A stretch of DNA of 64,000 nt from Hyphomicrobiales bacterium (GTDB lineage Bacteria; Pseudomonadota; Alphaproteobacteria; Rhizobiales; Beijerinckiaceae). Where the stretch lies: assembly GCA_016716745.1 (NCBI GenBank), contig JADJVD010000008.1, positions 62,001 to 126,000 of the forward strand, given 5' to 3'. The notes beneath the pieces were generated by a model. The model ran no database searches, was not told the origin of the DNA, and saw only the letters and a list, made by a program, of their open reading frames with translations. Of this stretch, positions 34,447 through 43,532 are shown in pieces. The position numbers and the translations under genes are program-made. Every line of letters begins with the position of its first letter. Within the stretch, counting starts at the first letter, position 1.

Positions 34447-35985
34447 TCAGTCGCCCGTGCGGTTGAGAGTGAGGTCGACGCGCCGGTTGAGCGCGCGGCC
34501 TTGCGGCGTGGCATTGTCGGCGACGGGCTGCTGATCGGCCTTGCCCGAGACTTCGAGGCGCGAGGGATCGGCGATCTTCGACTTCATCACTGCGGCCACC
34601 GCCTTCGCGCGCTCGACGGACAGTTCGAAATTGTCCTTGAAGCGCGAGGTGCGGTTCAGCTTGATGTTGTCGGTGTGGCCGACGACGTTGATCGCGCCCG
34701 GCTCCCTGTTCAGCACCTCGGCGATGCGCGTCGCGATCGGCTTGAACTGGTCGATCACCGTCGCCTGACCGGACTGGAACAGCACCTTGTCGCCGACGCG
34801 GATGTAGATCTTCGTCGCGTCCTGATCGGCGTTGACCTCGCCCGCCTGAATTTCGGCGGCGAGCGCGTTGCGGATGCGTTGCAATTGCGTGATGACGTTG
34901 GGCGGGGGCGGCGGCGGAGGCGGCGGCGGCTGGTAGACGCGGCGCTGAATGTCGATCTTGCCGCCCGAATGCATGGTGCGCACGGCCTCGGTCGCCGCGT
35001 CGGCGCTGCCGCCGAGCAGCGCGCGCAGCACGAAGAACAGGCCGGCCAGGCCAAGACCGGCGACGCCGAACACCACCCACATCGGCACGCGGTAGCGGCT
35101 TGCGGCGGCGGCGAGCGCCTGTCCCTTCCAGTTCGGCGACAGGTCGAGTTCGACGCGCGGCCGCACGCGCCGCAGAATCTCGTAGAGGTTGCGCTGGATG
35201 CGTTGCAGATCGACAGCGCCGGACGGCGAATGGCGATATTTGCCCTGAAAACCCAGCGCCAGCGACGTGTACATCAGCTCGAGCACGGGGTAGCTGTTCG
35301 TCGGATCCATCTGCGCCCGGTCGAGCATCTCGAAGAACCGCTCGCCGCCGAGCCGCTCGCCGAAGAAGCGCGAGAGCATCGAATATTGCGTCCAGACGTG
35401 GCGATCCTCGGTCGGGATGTTCTGGACGATGTCGTCGGCGGTCGCGCACAGGATGTATTTGGCGGTCTTCGCCTGATCCTCGGCGACTCCGGCCGAGCGG
35501 ATCTCCTTCTCGAAGAACTCCACCGCGTCCGCCACCTCGCCCATCAGCTTGGCGAAGGAGGCGCGCAGCAGCGCCACGCGCAACCGGCCAAGCAGCATGA
35601 GCAGCGGACCCGCCGCGCGCATGATCGGGTTGTCGTGCGGCGTGACCAGTTCGTCGAACGAGATCTCGGGCAGCGGCGCATGGCCCTGATACTGAGGCGG
35701 GGTCTCCTGCGTGCGCACCCAGTCGTCCGAGCCCGGCGCGCCGGGCTGCGCGTTCGGGTTCGAGGGCGGCGCGCCGTAGTTCGGCGCGACCGGCTGATAG
35801 GAAGGGCCGGGCGGCGGCATGTTGGCCGGCTGCGGCGGATAGCCGGGCGGCGCCTGCGGCCGCGGGGCGCCGCCGGGCGGGGCGGGCGGCATGGCCGGAC
35901 GGCGGCCGGCCGGGTTCGGGCGAATGACGGTGCGTTCCCCGCCATTGTCTCCGAATGCGCCGAACGGATCGTCCTTGTTGCTCAT
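34447..35985 (-). CDS. tssL: TssL fused to an OmpA domain (evolved TssL)
   Basis: A 512-residue inner-membrane protein. An N-terminal Pro-rich stretch (~1-95) precedes the DotU/IcmH-type cytoplasmic domain (~105-320) with NPIMRAAGPLLMLLGRLR, KYILCATADDIVQNIPTEDR, LSRFFGERLGGERFFEML and YTSLALGFQGKYR. A single membrane helix (MWVVFGVAGLGLAGLFFVLR) follows. Beyond a run of ten prolines lies an OmpA-type domain with INVVGHTDNIKLNRTSRFKD and FELSVERAKAVAAVM, which should bind peptidoglycan. This fusion replaces the separate TagL anchor of other systems. It overlaps tssK by four bases (ATGA). Confidence 0.92.
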   Translation of the reverse strand: MSNKDDPFGAFGDNGGERTVIRPNPAGRRPAMPPAPPGGAPRPQAPPGYPPQPANMPPPGPSYQPVAPNYGAPPSNPNAQPGAPGSDDWVRTQETPPQYQGHAPLPEISFDELVTPHDNPIMRAAGPLLMLLGRLRVALLRASFAKLMGEVADAVEFFEKEIRSAGVAEDQAKTAKYILCATADDIVQNIPTEDRHVWTQYSMLSRFFGERLGGERFFEMLDRAQMDPTNSYPVLELMYTSLALGFQGKYRHSPSGAVDLQRIQRNLYEILRRVRPRVELDLSPNWKGQALAAAASRYRVPMWVVFGVAGLGLAGLFFVLRALLGGSADAATEAVRTMHSGGKIDIQRRVYQPPPPPPPPPPNVITQLQRIRNALAAEIQAGEVNADQDATKIYIRVGDKVLFQSGQATVIDQFKPIATRIAEVLNREPGAINVVGHTDNIKLNRTSRFKDNFELSVERAKAVAAVMKSKIADPSRLEVSGKADQQPVADNATPQGRALNRRVDLTLNRTGD

Positions 35986-37313
35986 CGGCGATCTTCCAGC
36001 ACGGCCCAGAGCTCCAGCTGCAGCTCAGGCCAATCCCCCGAGAAGTGCAGGCCGATCGAGCTCGCGCTCGAGAATTCCGGCCAGAGCGACGACTTGCGGT
36101 CGAGATAGAAATAGACGTGATCGGTGATCGCGCGGATCTGCGGCGGCGGCGTCGGCAGATGCACCAGCGCCACGCCCGGCAGATGCGCGTGAACGATCTC
36201 GTTCATCTTCGTGTTCGGGCCGATCTTGAACAGATTCGGAAACGTCTGCTGGATCTCGGTCAGCGGCCGGCGCGCCGCCACTTCGACGATCAGCGTCGCG
36301 GTGCGGAACAGGTTGCGGTCGCGGATCGGCGAAACGAAGGCGTTCTGCGAGCGCTCGATGAGTTCGAGCCGGATCGCGCGACGGCCGAGCCGCGCCGACA
36401 GGAATTCCTGCAGATCGTGCATCAGCGGCGCGAAGACGTTCTCCAGATTGTCCTGGTCGAACACCGGATAGTCGCGCGCGCGCCGCTCCTGCGTGGCGAA
36501 GGTCGCGAGCTCGCCGGCCAGCCCCAGCAGCGTCTCGTAGAGTCGCTCGGGATGCACGAAGCCGGAAAAGCGCAGGTGCTTCAGCACCGTGATGTTGCGG
36601 TTGAGCAGTTGCAACACGAAGTAGTCGACGCTCTGCAAGCCGCCGCCGGCGGTGGGGTCGGCCGCGTAGCGGGCGAGCTCGTCGAGCTTGTTGTCGATCC
36701 AGCCGATGACGCGGTCGAGCCAGCCGTTGACGACGGGATGGGCGGCGCAGACCAGCACCGGCGGGGCGAATTTCTCGTCGAAGACGATGGCCTTGTCGCG
36801 CACCTCGACGATGCGCGCGACGGCGAGGTTGTGGAAGCCGGGCTTCGGCGTCTTGCGCACCTCGAAGCGCATGCGCGGATGGGCGAGGTCGATCTCCTCC
36901 TCGATGCGCAGGGCCGAGGTCGAATCGATCAGCGTCTCGGCGCCGACGCAGAAGCGGCTGGCGCTCTCGCGGTCGTCGACCTCGCGCGCATTGGTCGCCG
37001 CCATCGGCAGGGTGAGCCAGACGATCTGGCCGGCCGCCGTCTCCGGCACGTCGATGGGGTCGGGCATCGGGCTGTCGCCCGGCAAGTCGAAGGGCGTGCC
37101 GTCCTGCATCACGCCGGCGGCGCGGCGCAGCCCGAATTTCGACTGCTGGGTGACGTCGCGGTCGATCTCGAGATCGGAGAACCCCCACGGATACGGGGTC
37201 GCGTAACGGGTGCGCAGCGCGAGAAGATGTTCGTGGTAGCGGTCCGACTGCTGGAAGTGATGCGGCCGGATGAACAAACCTTCCGACCACACGACCTTGC
37301 TATACCAGGACAT
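35982..37313 (-). CDS. tssK: TssK, type VI secretion baseplate-to-membrane connector
   Basis: TssK trimers link the baseplate to TssL-TssM. The 443-residue protein starts at 37313 with MSWYSKVVWSEGLFIRPHHF, the strongly conserved opening (W-x-E-G-x-F-x-x-P-x-H-F-Q-Q). Further blocks are GQIVWLTLPMAATN, NRNITVLKHLRFSGFVHPER, and FPNLFKIGPNTKMNEIVHAH with LPGVALVHLPTPPPQI near the C-terminus. A longer in-frame extension to 37502 is rejected because the family begins exactly here. It is the first gene of the operon tssK-L-M-tagF-pppA-ppkA, with 339 bp upstream to the divergent autotransporter. Confidence 0.93.
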   Translation of the reverse strand: MSWYSKVVWSEGLFIRPHHFQQSDRYHEHLLALRTRYATPYPWGFSDLEIDRDVTQQSKFGLRRAAGVMQDGTPFDLPGDSPMPDPIDVPETAAGQIVWLTLPMAATNAREVDDRESASRFCVGAETLIDSTSALRIEEEIDLAHPRMRFEVRKTPKPGFHNLAVARIVEVRDKAIVFDEKFAPPVLVCAAHPVVNGWLDRVIGWIDNKLDELARYAADPTAGGGLQSVDYFVLQLLNRNITVLKHLRFSGFVHPERLYETLLGLAGELATFATQERRARDYPVFDQDNLENVFAPLMHDLQEFLSARLGRRAIRLELIERSQNAFVSPIRDRNLFRTATLIVEVAARRPLTEIQQTFPNLFKIGPNTKMNEIVHAHLPGVALVHLPTPPPQIRAITDHVYFYLDRKSSLWPEFSSASSIGLHFSGDWPELQLELWAVLEDRR

Positions 37314-37652
37314 ATGCCTTCCTCCCGCCCGCGCGGCGGCCTCTGCGCGAGTGTGGCGGGTTTTCGCAGTGTGTCCAGCCGCGTGGCGTGTCATCCCGCA
37401 CGCGACGGCGGGGCGGTGACAGCGCGGGGCGACGCGTCGATGCGCGGCGTTGACGCAAGCAGTGCTATCTTGAACGACGATCATAGAGTGATACGCAAAC
37501 ACACTCTAAAGTGTGAAGTGTGTCTACATAAACACGTCGCCTCGCTTACGCCGCATCGTCGCCACGCTCGGCACGACAAACCGCGCGCGCGCAATTAGCC
37601 TTTGCCGCCAAATGTCACGCGGCCGTAGCGGCTGAGTCGAGCAGGTGTGTGG
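37314..37652. other. 339-bp divergent intergenic region between tssK and the autotransporter
   Basis: No convincing gene is seen here. The left half is GC-rich. The right half is unusually AT-rich for this genome (about 37460-37550) and should hold the promoters of both flanking genes. It contains the palindrome CACACTCTAAAGTGTG at 37500-37515, annotated separately. I could not fix -35/-10 boxes with confidence. Confidence 0.6.
37500..37515. promoter_or_regulatory. Palindromic operator candidate CACACT-CTAA-AGTGTG
   Basis: Perfect 6-bp arms surround a 4-bp centre. A further GTGTGT half-like element follows at 37517-37522. It lies 187 bp upstream of tssK and 138 bp upstream of the autotransporter in an AT-rich island, the kind of place where a dimeric repressor or activator would control one or both genes. 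Confidence 0.4.
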
Positions 37653-40600
37653 ATGGCGCAGGCGAACTGGAATGGACTTGGCACGCCGTTCGGGGCTGAC
37701 GCGCGCGCATCGTCTCGCTCGCGATTGCTCGCCAACACCGCGCTGTCCTGCGCGCTGGCCTCTCTGATTACGTTCTCGCCGGCGGTGATCGACCGCGCGC
37801 TCGCGCAATCGACATGGAACAACGTTCCAAGCGCCGCCTGGAGCGACGCCGCCCAGTGGACCCCGGCGACGGTTCCGAACGCCGTCGACGCGTCGGCGCG
37901 TTTCAATGCGACGGCCGGCGTGTCCGCCGGCGTCGATCTCGCCGGCGGGCCCTTCACCGTCGGCTTGCTGTCGCTGAAGAACGCCGTTGCTGGCGGCTTC
38001 TCGTTCCAGCAGGGAACGATCGCCATGTCGTCGGCGACGACGGCGCGCATCAACGTCGAGACGTCCAACATCACGGCCGACGTCGCCAATGGCGGCGCGC
38101 TGCGTCTCGATTCCAACACGGTCGTGCAGACCGTCGGGCCGGCGACCTTCACGGTCGCCGGCGCCATCAGCGGCGTGGGCGGGCTCACCAAGTCCGGCGA
38201 CGGCGTGATGACGATCAGCGCGCCGGCGAGCTATTCGGGCGCGACGCGTGTCGTCTCGGGCCGTCTCGTCGCGGGCGCGACGAACGCCTTCAGCGTGTTC
38301 AGCGCTCTGTCCATCGACGCCAGCGGCACGGTCGATCTCGGCGGCGCCAATCAGGCGGTCGGCTCGCTGCGTGGAACCGCCGGCGCCGTGGTGACGACCT
38401 CCGGCGCGCCGGCGACTCTGCGCGCGGGCAGCGACGGCACGAACGGCACATTCGCCGGCAGCCTTCAGGATGGCGCGGGCGGTCAGGCGCTCGGCCTCAC
38501 GAAGGTCGGGACCACGACGCTGACTCTGTCGGGCGCCAACACCCACACCGGCGCGACGGACGTCGCCTTCGGTCGCCTCGTCATCAGCGGAACCGGATCG
38601 CTGGTCGGGTCCGGCGGCGTGCATTCCGACGTGACGGTGCGCTCCGGCGCGCGGCTCGACGTCAATGGCGGCGGTCTGGCGCAGGTCGCCTCGCTCAACG
38701 TCGCCAGCGGCGGCACGCTCGTCAACAACGGCTCGATCGAGGGCTTCGGCGCCTCGATCACCATCGCCGGCGCGGCGGTCACGAACGTCAAGATGAACGA
38801 CGCGACGGACATCAACGTGTCCGCCGGCGGCACGCTCGACGCGCAGGGCGAACTGTCCGCGCCGCTTGTCGTCAACGCCGGAACCTTCACCGTCACCGGC
38901 GCGCTGAGCGGCGTCGGCACGGGGCCGCATGTCGGTCCCATCGATCTCGTCCGCAATGTCGGCGTCGGCCAGACGCAGATCAACGCCGCCTTCACGGGCC
39001 TCACCGATTTCGTCAACACCAGCACGAGCGCGAGCGCGGTGAACGTCGCCGCAGCCGGCCAGCTCGTCGCCGGCGGCGACGTCACCAACGCGGCCGGAAC
39101 CTTCACGAACGCCGGCGTGACGACGGCGGGCGGCGACATCCGCAACGCCGCCGGCGCGACGCTGACGACGACCAACAAGCTGAACGCGGCCGGCGACATC
39201 GCCAACGCCGGGACGATGAGCGCGGCCGGCGAGGTCTCCGCGACCAATCTCGTCAACACGGGAACCTTCACGGTCACCGGCGCGCTGACGGGCGTCGGCA
39301 CGGGCCCGCATGTCGGCCCGATCGCGCTGGTGCGCAACGCGGGAACGGGGCAGTTCCGCGTCAACGCCGCCTTCGCGGGCCTTACCGATTTCGTCAACAC
39401 GAGCGCCGCCGCCAATGCGGTGAACGTCGCCGCGGCGGGCCAGCTCGTCGCCGGCGGCGACGTGACCAATTCCGCCGGAACCTTCGCCAACGCCGGCGTG
39501 ACGACGGCGGGCGGCGACATCCGCAACGCCGCCGGCGCGACGCTGACGACGACCGGCAAGCTGAACGCGGCCGGCGACATCTCTAACGCCGGGACGATGA
39601 ATGCGGCTGGCGAGGTCTCCGCGACCAATCTCGTCAACACCGGAACCTTTACGGTCACGGGCGCGCTGACCGGCGTCGGCACGGGGCCGCATGTCGGCCC
39701 CATCGCGCTGGTGCGCAACGCCGGAACGGGGCAGTTCCTCGTCAACGCCGCCTTCACGGGGCTCACAGACTTCGTCAACACGAGCACGAGCGCCAATGCG
39801 GTGAATGTCGCGGCGGCCGGCCAGCTCGCCGCGCTCGGCAATGTCACCAACGCGGCCGGAACCTTCACCAACGCCGGGCAGGTGACGGCCGGCGGAAACA
39901 TCGCCAATACGGGCGGAACCTTCCTCAACAGCGGCGTCGCCACGGCGGGCGGAAACATCTCGAACGCCGCCGGCGCGACGCTGACGACGACGAACAAGCT
40001 CAACGCCGTCGGCGCCATCGTCAACGCCGGAACGATGAACGCAGCCGGCGAGGTGTCGGCGACCGAAATCCGCAACTCCGGGCTGTTCACCGTCACCGCC
40101 GCGCTGACCGGCGTCGGCACGGGCCCGCATGCCGGCCCGACGCCGAACTTCAACAACATCGCCGGCGGCTCGCTGCTGGTGAACGCCAATTTCGGCGGCC
40201 TCGTCAATCTCACCAATACGAGCGCGCTCGCCAACGCGGTGCGCGTCGCCGCCGGCGCGACGCTGACGGCGACCGGAACGGTCGCCAACAACGCCGGAAC
40301 CTTCACCAATCTGGGAACGACGTCCGCCGCCAACATCAACAATGCGGCGACGCTGACCTCGACCGGCGCGCTGACCGCGACCGCCGCGCTCAACAATTCC
40401 GGCGTGTTCAACGTCAGCGGAACGATCAATGCGCCGAGCCTGATCAATAGCGGCGTGATGACCGTGACCGGCGCGCAGGTCGGCGCCGTCGGCGCGACCA
40501 ACAATTCCGGTCAGATCAACGTGACCGCCGCCGGCGCCACGGCGACGCTCGGCGCGCTCACCAACACCGGCGTCGTCAACATGGTCGGCGGCGGGGCGAC

Positions 40601-41921
40601 CAACATCGTCAACGCCATCGGCGCCTACACGGGCGGCGGCCAGCTCCTCGTCGACGTGGCGCTGGACACCGGCGCGGCCGACCGTCTCAATCTCGGCGGC
40701 GGCGCGGCCTCGAACACGACCGTCGGCTTCGTCTTCAGCAGCGCGGGCGTGCATGCCGACGCGGTTGTCGTGACCAACGCCGGCGCGGCGACCTTCACGT
40801 CCGCCGCCGTCGTGCCGACCGCCAATCCCTCGCCCTTCGGCATCGCCGGCGCGCAGATGGTGCGCGACGACGGCATCGTCCAGCAATGGTTCGGCCAGTC
40901 AGCGGCCGGCAACTGGGTCGTGCGTAGCGACGTCAATGCGGCCGCGCTCGGCTCGGTGATGGGCACGGTGTCCGGCCTGATGTCGTCGATCACGACGGCC
41001 TTCTCCGAACCGGCGAGCGCCTTCATCTCCAAGCCGCAGGACGATTCGCCCAACAAGTTCTCGATCGGCGCCTGGGGCCGCAATCGCGACGGCCGCTTCA
41101 ACATCAAGTCGTCGAGCCTCATTCCCGGCCTCGGCGTCGGCGGCGTCGACCGTATCGTCGAGTCGCGTGCGCGCGCGACGTTCATCGGGTTCCAGCTTGG
41201 CCTCGACGCCGGCCTCTACAACATTAACAACTCCGGCTGGTCGGCCAATGTCGGCGTGCATGGCGGCTACATCGACGGCGAGTCGAAGACCCCGCTCGCC
41301 AAGCTCGACGTTCAGCAGCCCTTCTACGGCGTCTACGGCGCGCTCTCGAACGGCCCGTTCGCGCTCGACGTTCTCATCCGGCGCGACCAGTACAATCTGC
41401 GCCTCACCCCGACCGATCTGCGCATCCTGGCCGCCGGCTATGGCGGCAAGTTCAAGGGCGACGGCTGGAGCGCGCTCGCCAACGTGCAGTATCGCTTCAC
41501 CATCGGCGAGAACCTCTTCCTCGAGCCGTCCGCCGCGATCATGTATTCGCGGATCGAGCTCGGGAAGTTCCAGACCGCCGCCGGTCCTGTCGGCTGGCGT
41601 CCGATCGAGAGCACGACCGGTCGCCTCGGCCTGACGCTGCGCACGGTCACCCAGTTCACCGAGAAGGTGTATCTGTCGCCGGCCGTGCAGGTCAGCGTCT
41701 GGCACGAATTCGCCGGCCGCACCCGCGCCGAACTGCTCAATCCCGCGCTGCCCGTGCAGGTCAGCACGGATCGCGTCGGCACCTACGGTCAGGTCAGCGT
41801 GGGCGTGACGGTTCTGCCGGTGGCCACGCCCTCGCTCACCGGCTTCGTGCGCGGCGATCTGCGCTTCGGCGGCAAGGTCGACGGCTGGGCGCTGAACTTC
41901 GGCGTGCGCAACCAGTTCTGA
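37653..41921 (+). CDS. Large type V autotransporter with repetitive passenger
   Basis: A 1422-residue classical autotransporter. The N-terminus carries an extended signal region (about 50 residues, LLANTALSCALASLITFSPA to LAQ). The passenger (~52-1120) is a beta-helix of short Gly/Asn/Thr/Ala motifs with PATB/autotransporter-associated repeats (GGLTKSGDGVMTISAPASYSG, LGLTKVGTTTLTLSGANTHTG). It contains three near-identical 127-residue modules beginning TFTVTGAL(S/T)GVGTGPHVG and a fourth, shorter relative. The last ~270 residues form the beta-barrel and end NFGVRNQF with the terminal Phe needed for outer-membrane assembly. The function is probably adhesion or surface coating; no protease or lipase motif was seen. 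The ATG at 37653 is chosen over a GTG two codons upstream. Transcription ends at a strong terminator. Confidence 0.88.
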   Translation: MAQANWNGLGTPFGADARASSRSRLLANTALSCALASLITFSPAVIDRALAQSTWNNVPSAAWSDAAQWTPATVPNAVDASARFNATAGVSAGVDLAGGPFTVGLLSLKNAVAGGFSFQQGTIAMSSATTARINVETSNITADVANGGALRLDSNTVVQTVGPATFTVAGAISGVGGLTKSGDGVMTISAPASYSGATRVVSGRLVAGATNAFSVFSALSIDASGTVDLGGANQAVGSLRGTAGAVVTTSGAPATLRAGSDGTNGTFAGSLQDGAGGQALGLTKVGTTTLTLSGANTHTGATDVAFGRLVISGTGSLVGSGGVHSDVTVRSGARLDVNGGGLAQVASLNVASGGTLVNNGSIEGFGASITIAGAAVTNVKMNDATDINVSAGGTLDAQGELSAPLVVNAGTFTVTGALSGVGTGPHVGPIDLVRNVGVGQTQINAAFTGLTDFVNTSTSASAVNVAAAGQLVAGGDVTNAAGTFTNAGVTTAGGDIRNAAGATLTTTNKLNAAGDIANAGTMSAAGEVSATNLVNTGTFTVTGALTGVGTGPHVGPIALVRNAGTGQFRVNAAFAGLTDFVNTSAAANAVNVAAAGQLVAGGDVTNSAGTFANAGVTTAGGDIRNAAGATLTTTGKLNAAGDISNAGTMNAAGEVSATNLVNTGTFTVTGALTGVGTGPHVGPIALVRNAGTGQFLVNAAFTGLTDFVNTSTSANAVNVAAAGQLAALGNVTNAAGTFTNAGQVTAGGNIANTGGTFLNSGVATAGGNISNAAGATLTTTNKLNAVGAIVNAGTMNAAGEVSATEIRNSGLFTVTAALTGVGTGPHAGPTPNFNNIAGGSLLVNANFGGLVNLTNTSALANAVRVAAGATLTATGTVANNAGTFTNLGTTSAANINNAATLTSTGALTATAALNNSGVFNVSGTINAPSLINSGVMTVTGAQVGAVGATNNSGQINVTAAGATATLGALTNTGVVNMVGGGATNIVNAIGAYTGGGQLLVDVALDTGAADRLNLGGGAASNTTVGFVFSSAGVHADAVVVTNAGAATFTSAAVVPTANPSPFGIAGAQMVRDDGIVQQWFGQSAAGNWVVRSDVNAAALGSVMGTVSGLMSSITTAFSEPASAFISKPQDDSPNKFSIGAWGRNRDGRFNIKSSSLIPGLGVGGVDRIVESRARATFIGFQLGLDAGLYNINNSGWSANVGVHGGYIDGESKTPLAKLDVQQPFYGVYGALSNGPFALDVLIRRDQYNLRLTPTDLRILAAGYGGKFKGDGWSALANVQYRFTIGENLFLEPSAAIMYSRIELGKFQTAAGPVGWRPIESTTGRLGLTLRTVTQFTEKVYLSPAVQVSVWHEFAGRTRAELLNPALPVQVSTDRVGTYGQVSVGVTVLPVATPSLTGFVRGDLRFGGKVDGWALNFGVRNQF
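38884..40150 (+). repeat. Internal 381-bp repeats in the autotransporter passenger
   Basis: Units beginning at the codons for TFTVTGAL start near 38884, 39265 and 39646, exactly 381 bp (127 codons) apart. A fourth, degenerate unit begins near 40084 after an insertion of 57 bp. Units 2 and 3 are the closest pair, so unequal crossing-over has probably acted recently. Confidence 0.85.
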
Positions 41922-41946
41922 TCCGGCCGTCGCCGGCGTGCTCCCG

Positions 41947-41971
41947 AGGCCCCGCTCCGGCGGGGCCTTTT
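41947..41971 (+). terminator. Rho-independent terminator of the autotransporter gene
   Basis: GGCCCCGC (41948-41955) and GCGGGGCC (41960-41967) form a perfect 8-bp GC stem with loop TCCG, followed at once by TTTT. It starts 26 bp after the autotransporter stop and sits between two convergent genes, so it may also serve the minus strand weakly through the paired upstream A. Confidence 0.9.
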
Positions 41972-41981
41972 CGTTTCGCCG

Positions 41982-43532
41982 TCAGGCGATCGCCGCCTCG
42001 ATGAGCCGCGGCCCGCGCGAGGCCATCGCGTCGGCGAAGACGCGAGAGAACGATTCGGCCGTGGCGACGCGCGTCGCCGGCACGCCGAACCCTTCGGCGA
42101 TCTTCACCCAACCCGGCGCGGGATCGGCGAGGTCGAACATCCGGCGCGCGTTGCGGCCCGGCTCCGCTGCGCCCACGGCCGCGTATTCGCCATACAGGAT
42201 CGCATAGGCGCGGTTGGCGAAGATCACCGTCGTCACGTCGAGGTTCTCGCGCGCCTGGGTCCAAAGCGCCTGCACGGTGTAGAGGGCGCTCCCGTCCGCC
42301 TGCAGCGAGATCACCTTGCGGTCGGGGCAGGCGACCGCCGCGCCCGTCGCCATCGGAATGCCGAGGCCGATGGCGCCGCCGGTGAGTTGCAGGAAATCGT
42401 GCGGCGCCGCGGCGGCCGTATGCTTGAAGAAATCGCGCCCCGAGGTCACCGCCTCGTCGCAGACGATCGCCTGCTCCGGCATATGCGCGGCGATGGCGAC
42501 GGCGATGGCGTCCGGCGTCAACGCCCCTGTCGGCGGCTCCGCCACGAGCCGCGGCGCGCGACGCGGCTCGACGTCCGAGCCCGCCCCCAGCTCGTCGGCG
42601 AGCCAGGCGAGCGCGCCCTCGATGTCGTCGCCCGGCGCGGCGAGTTCGATGATGCGCGCCTGCGGCGGCGTCAACGCGCTCGGCTTGCCGGGATAGGCGA
42701 AGAAGGCGACGGGGGCTTTGGCGCCGACGAGGATCAGCGTCTCGACGCTCGCCAGCGAGGCGAGCGCCTGATCGACAGGGTAGGGCACGCGGGCGATCGG
42801 CACGCGCCCGGCGCCGCGCTCCATGCGCGCGTTGGATTGCTGCGCCAGCAGCCGCGCGCCGGCGGCGGCGGCGATGCGCCCGGCATGTTCGAGCGCCCGC
42901 CCGCGCAGCGCGCCGCCCGACATCAGCAGGGTCGCGCGGGTCGTCCGGATCGCCTGCGCGGCGGCGCTGACCGCCTCCCACCTTGTCGCAGGCAGGAACG
43001 CCGCCGGTCGCGGCCGGGCCAGCGGGCCGCGCGCCTCGCCCCATGCCGCATCGGCTGGCAGGATCATCGTGGCGATGTGGCCGGGAGCGGCCTGCGCCTG
43101 CGCCATCGCCATGCAGGCGGTCTCGGACACCGCGTCCGCCGTCTCGGCCGATCCGACCCAGTTCGACATCGGCCGCGCCAGCGCCTCGACGTCGCTCGCC
43201 AGCGGCGCGTCGTAGGCGCGGTGCCAGGTCGCGTGATCGCCGACGATGTTGACCACGGGCGAGCGCGCGCGCCGCGCGTTGTGGAGATTGGCGAGGCCGT
43301 TGGCGAGGCCCGGCCCGCAATGCAGCAGCGTCGCCGCCGGCTTGTCGGCCATGCGGGCGTAGCCGTCCGCAGCGCCCGTGACGACGCCCTCGAACAGGCC
43401 GAGCACGCAGCGCATGCGCGGCTGCCGGTCGAGCGCGGCGACGAAATGCATCTCCGACGTGCCGGGATTGGCGAAGCACACGTCGACGCCGCCCGCCAGC
43501 AAGGTCGCGCAAAGCGCGTCTGCGCCGTTCAT
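41982..43532 (-). CDS. Acetolactate synthase large subunit-like ThDP-dependent enzyme
   Basis: A 516-residue thiamine-diphosphate enzyme with three domains. The N-terminal PYR domain holds the catalytic Glu in ANPGTSEMHFVAALD and the conserved GCVLGLFEGVVTGAADGYAR-type block. A middle nucleotide-fold domain follows. The C-terminal PP domain has LTGGAIGLGIPMATGAAVAC and LQADGSALYTVQALWTQA; the usual GDG is ADG here, as in the acetolactate-synthase-like subgroup that is not the biosynthetic IlvB. The reaction is probably decarboxylation of a 2-oxo acid, with the true substrate unknown. The ATG at 43532 (MNGADALCATLLAGGVDVCF) is the family start. It stands alone, converging on the autotransporter gene. 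No small regulatory subunit is nearby. Confidence 0.8.
   Translation of the reverse strand: MNGADALCATLLAGGVDVCFANPGTSEMHFVAALDRQPRMRCVLGLFEGVVTGAADGYARMADKPAATLLHCGPGLANGLANLHNARRARSPVVNIVGDHATWHRAYDAPLASDVEALARPMSNWVGSAETADAVSETACMAMAQAQAAPGHIATMILPADAAWGEARGPLARPRPAAFLPATRWEAVSAAAQAIRTTRATLLMSGGALRGRALEHAGRIAAAAGARLLAQQSNARMERGAGRVPIARVPYPVDQALASLASVETLILVGAKAPVAFFAYPGKPSALTPPQARIIELAAPGDDIEGALAWLADELGAGSDVEPRRAPRLVAEPPTGALTPDAIAVAIAAHMPEQAIVCDEAVTSGRDFFKHTAAAAPHDFLQLTGGAIGLGIPMATGAAVACPDRKVISLQADGSALYTVQALWTQARENLDVTTVIFANRAYAILYGEYAAVGAAEPGRNARRMFDLADPAPGWVKIAEGFGVPATRVATAESFSRVFADAMASRGPRLIEAAIA

Noticed and set aside
30288..34466. 1392-codon plus-strand frame opposite tssM
   Set aside because: It shows no domain, has Arg-rich shadow composition, and overlaps well-supported tagF and tssM genes completely.
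37441..37598. Short plus-strand frame in the tssK/autotransporter gap, including CEVC
   Set aside because: It has no ribosome site, spans the AT-rich promoter island and the palindrome, and resembles no known small protein.
37524..40886. 1120-codon minus-strand frame opposite the autotransporter
   Set aside because: Its translation is Arg/Gly/Asp/Ala low-complexity typical of an antisense frame, while the plus strand has a full autotransporter with barrel and terminal Phe.
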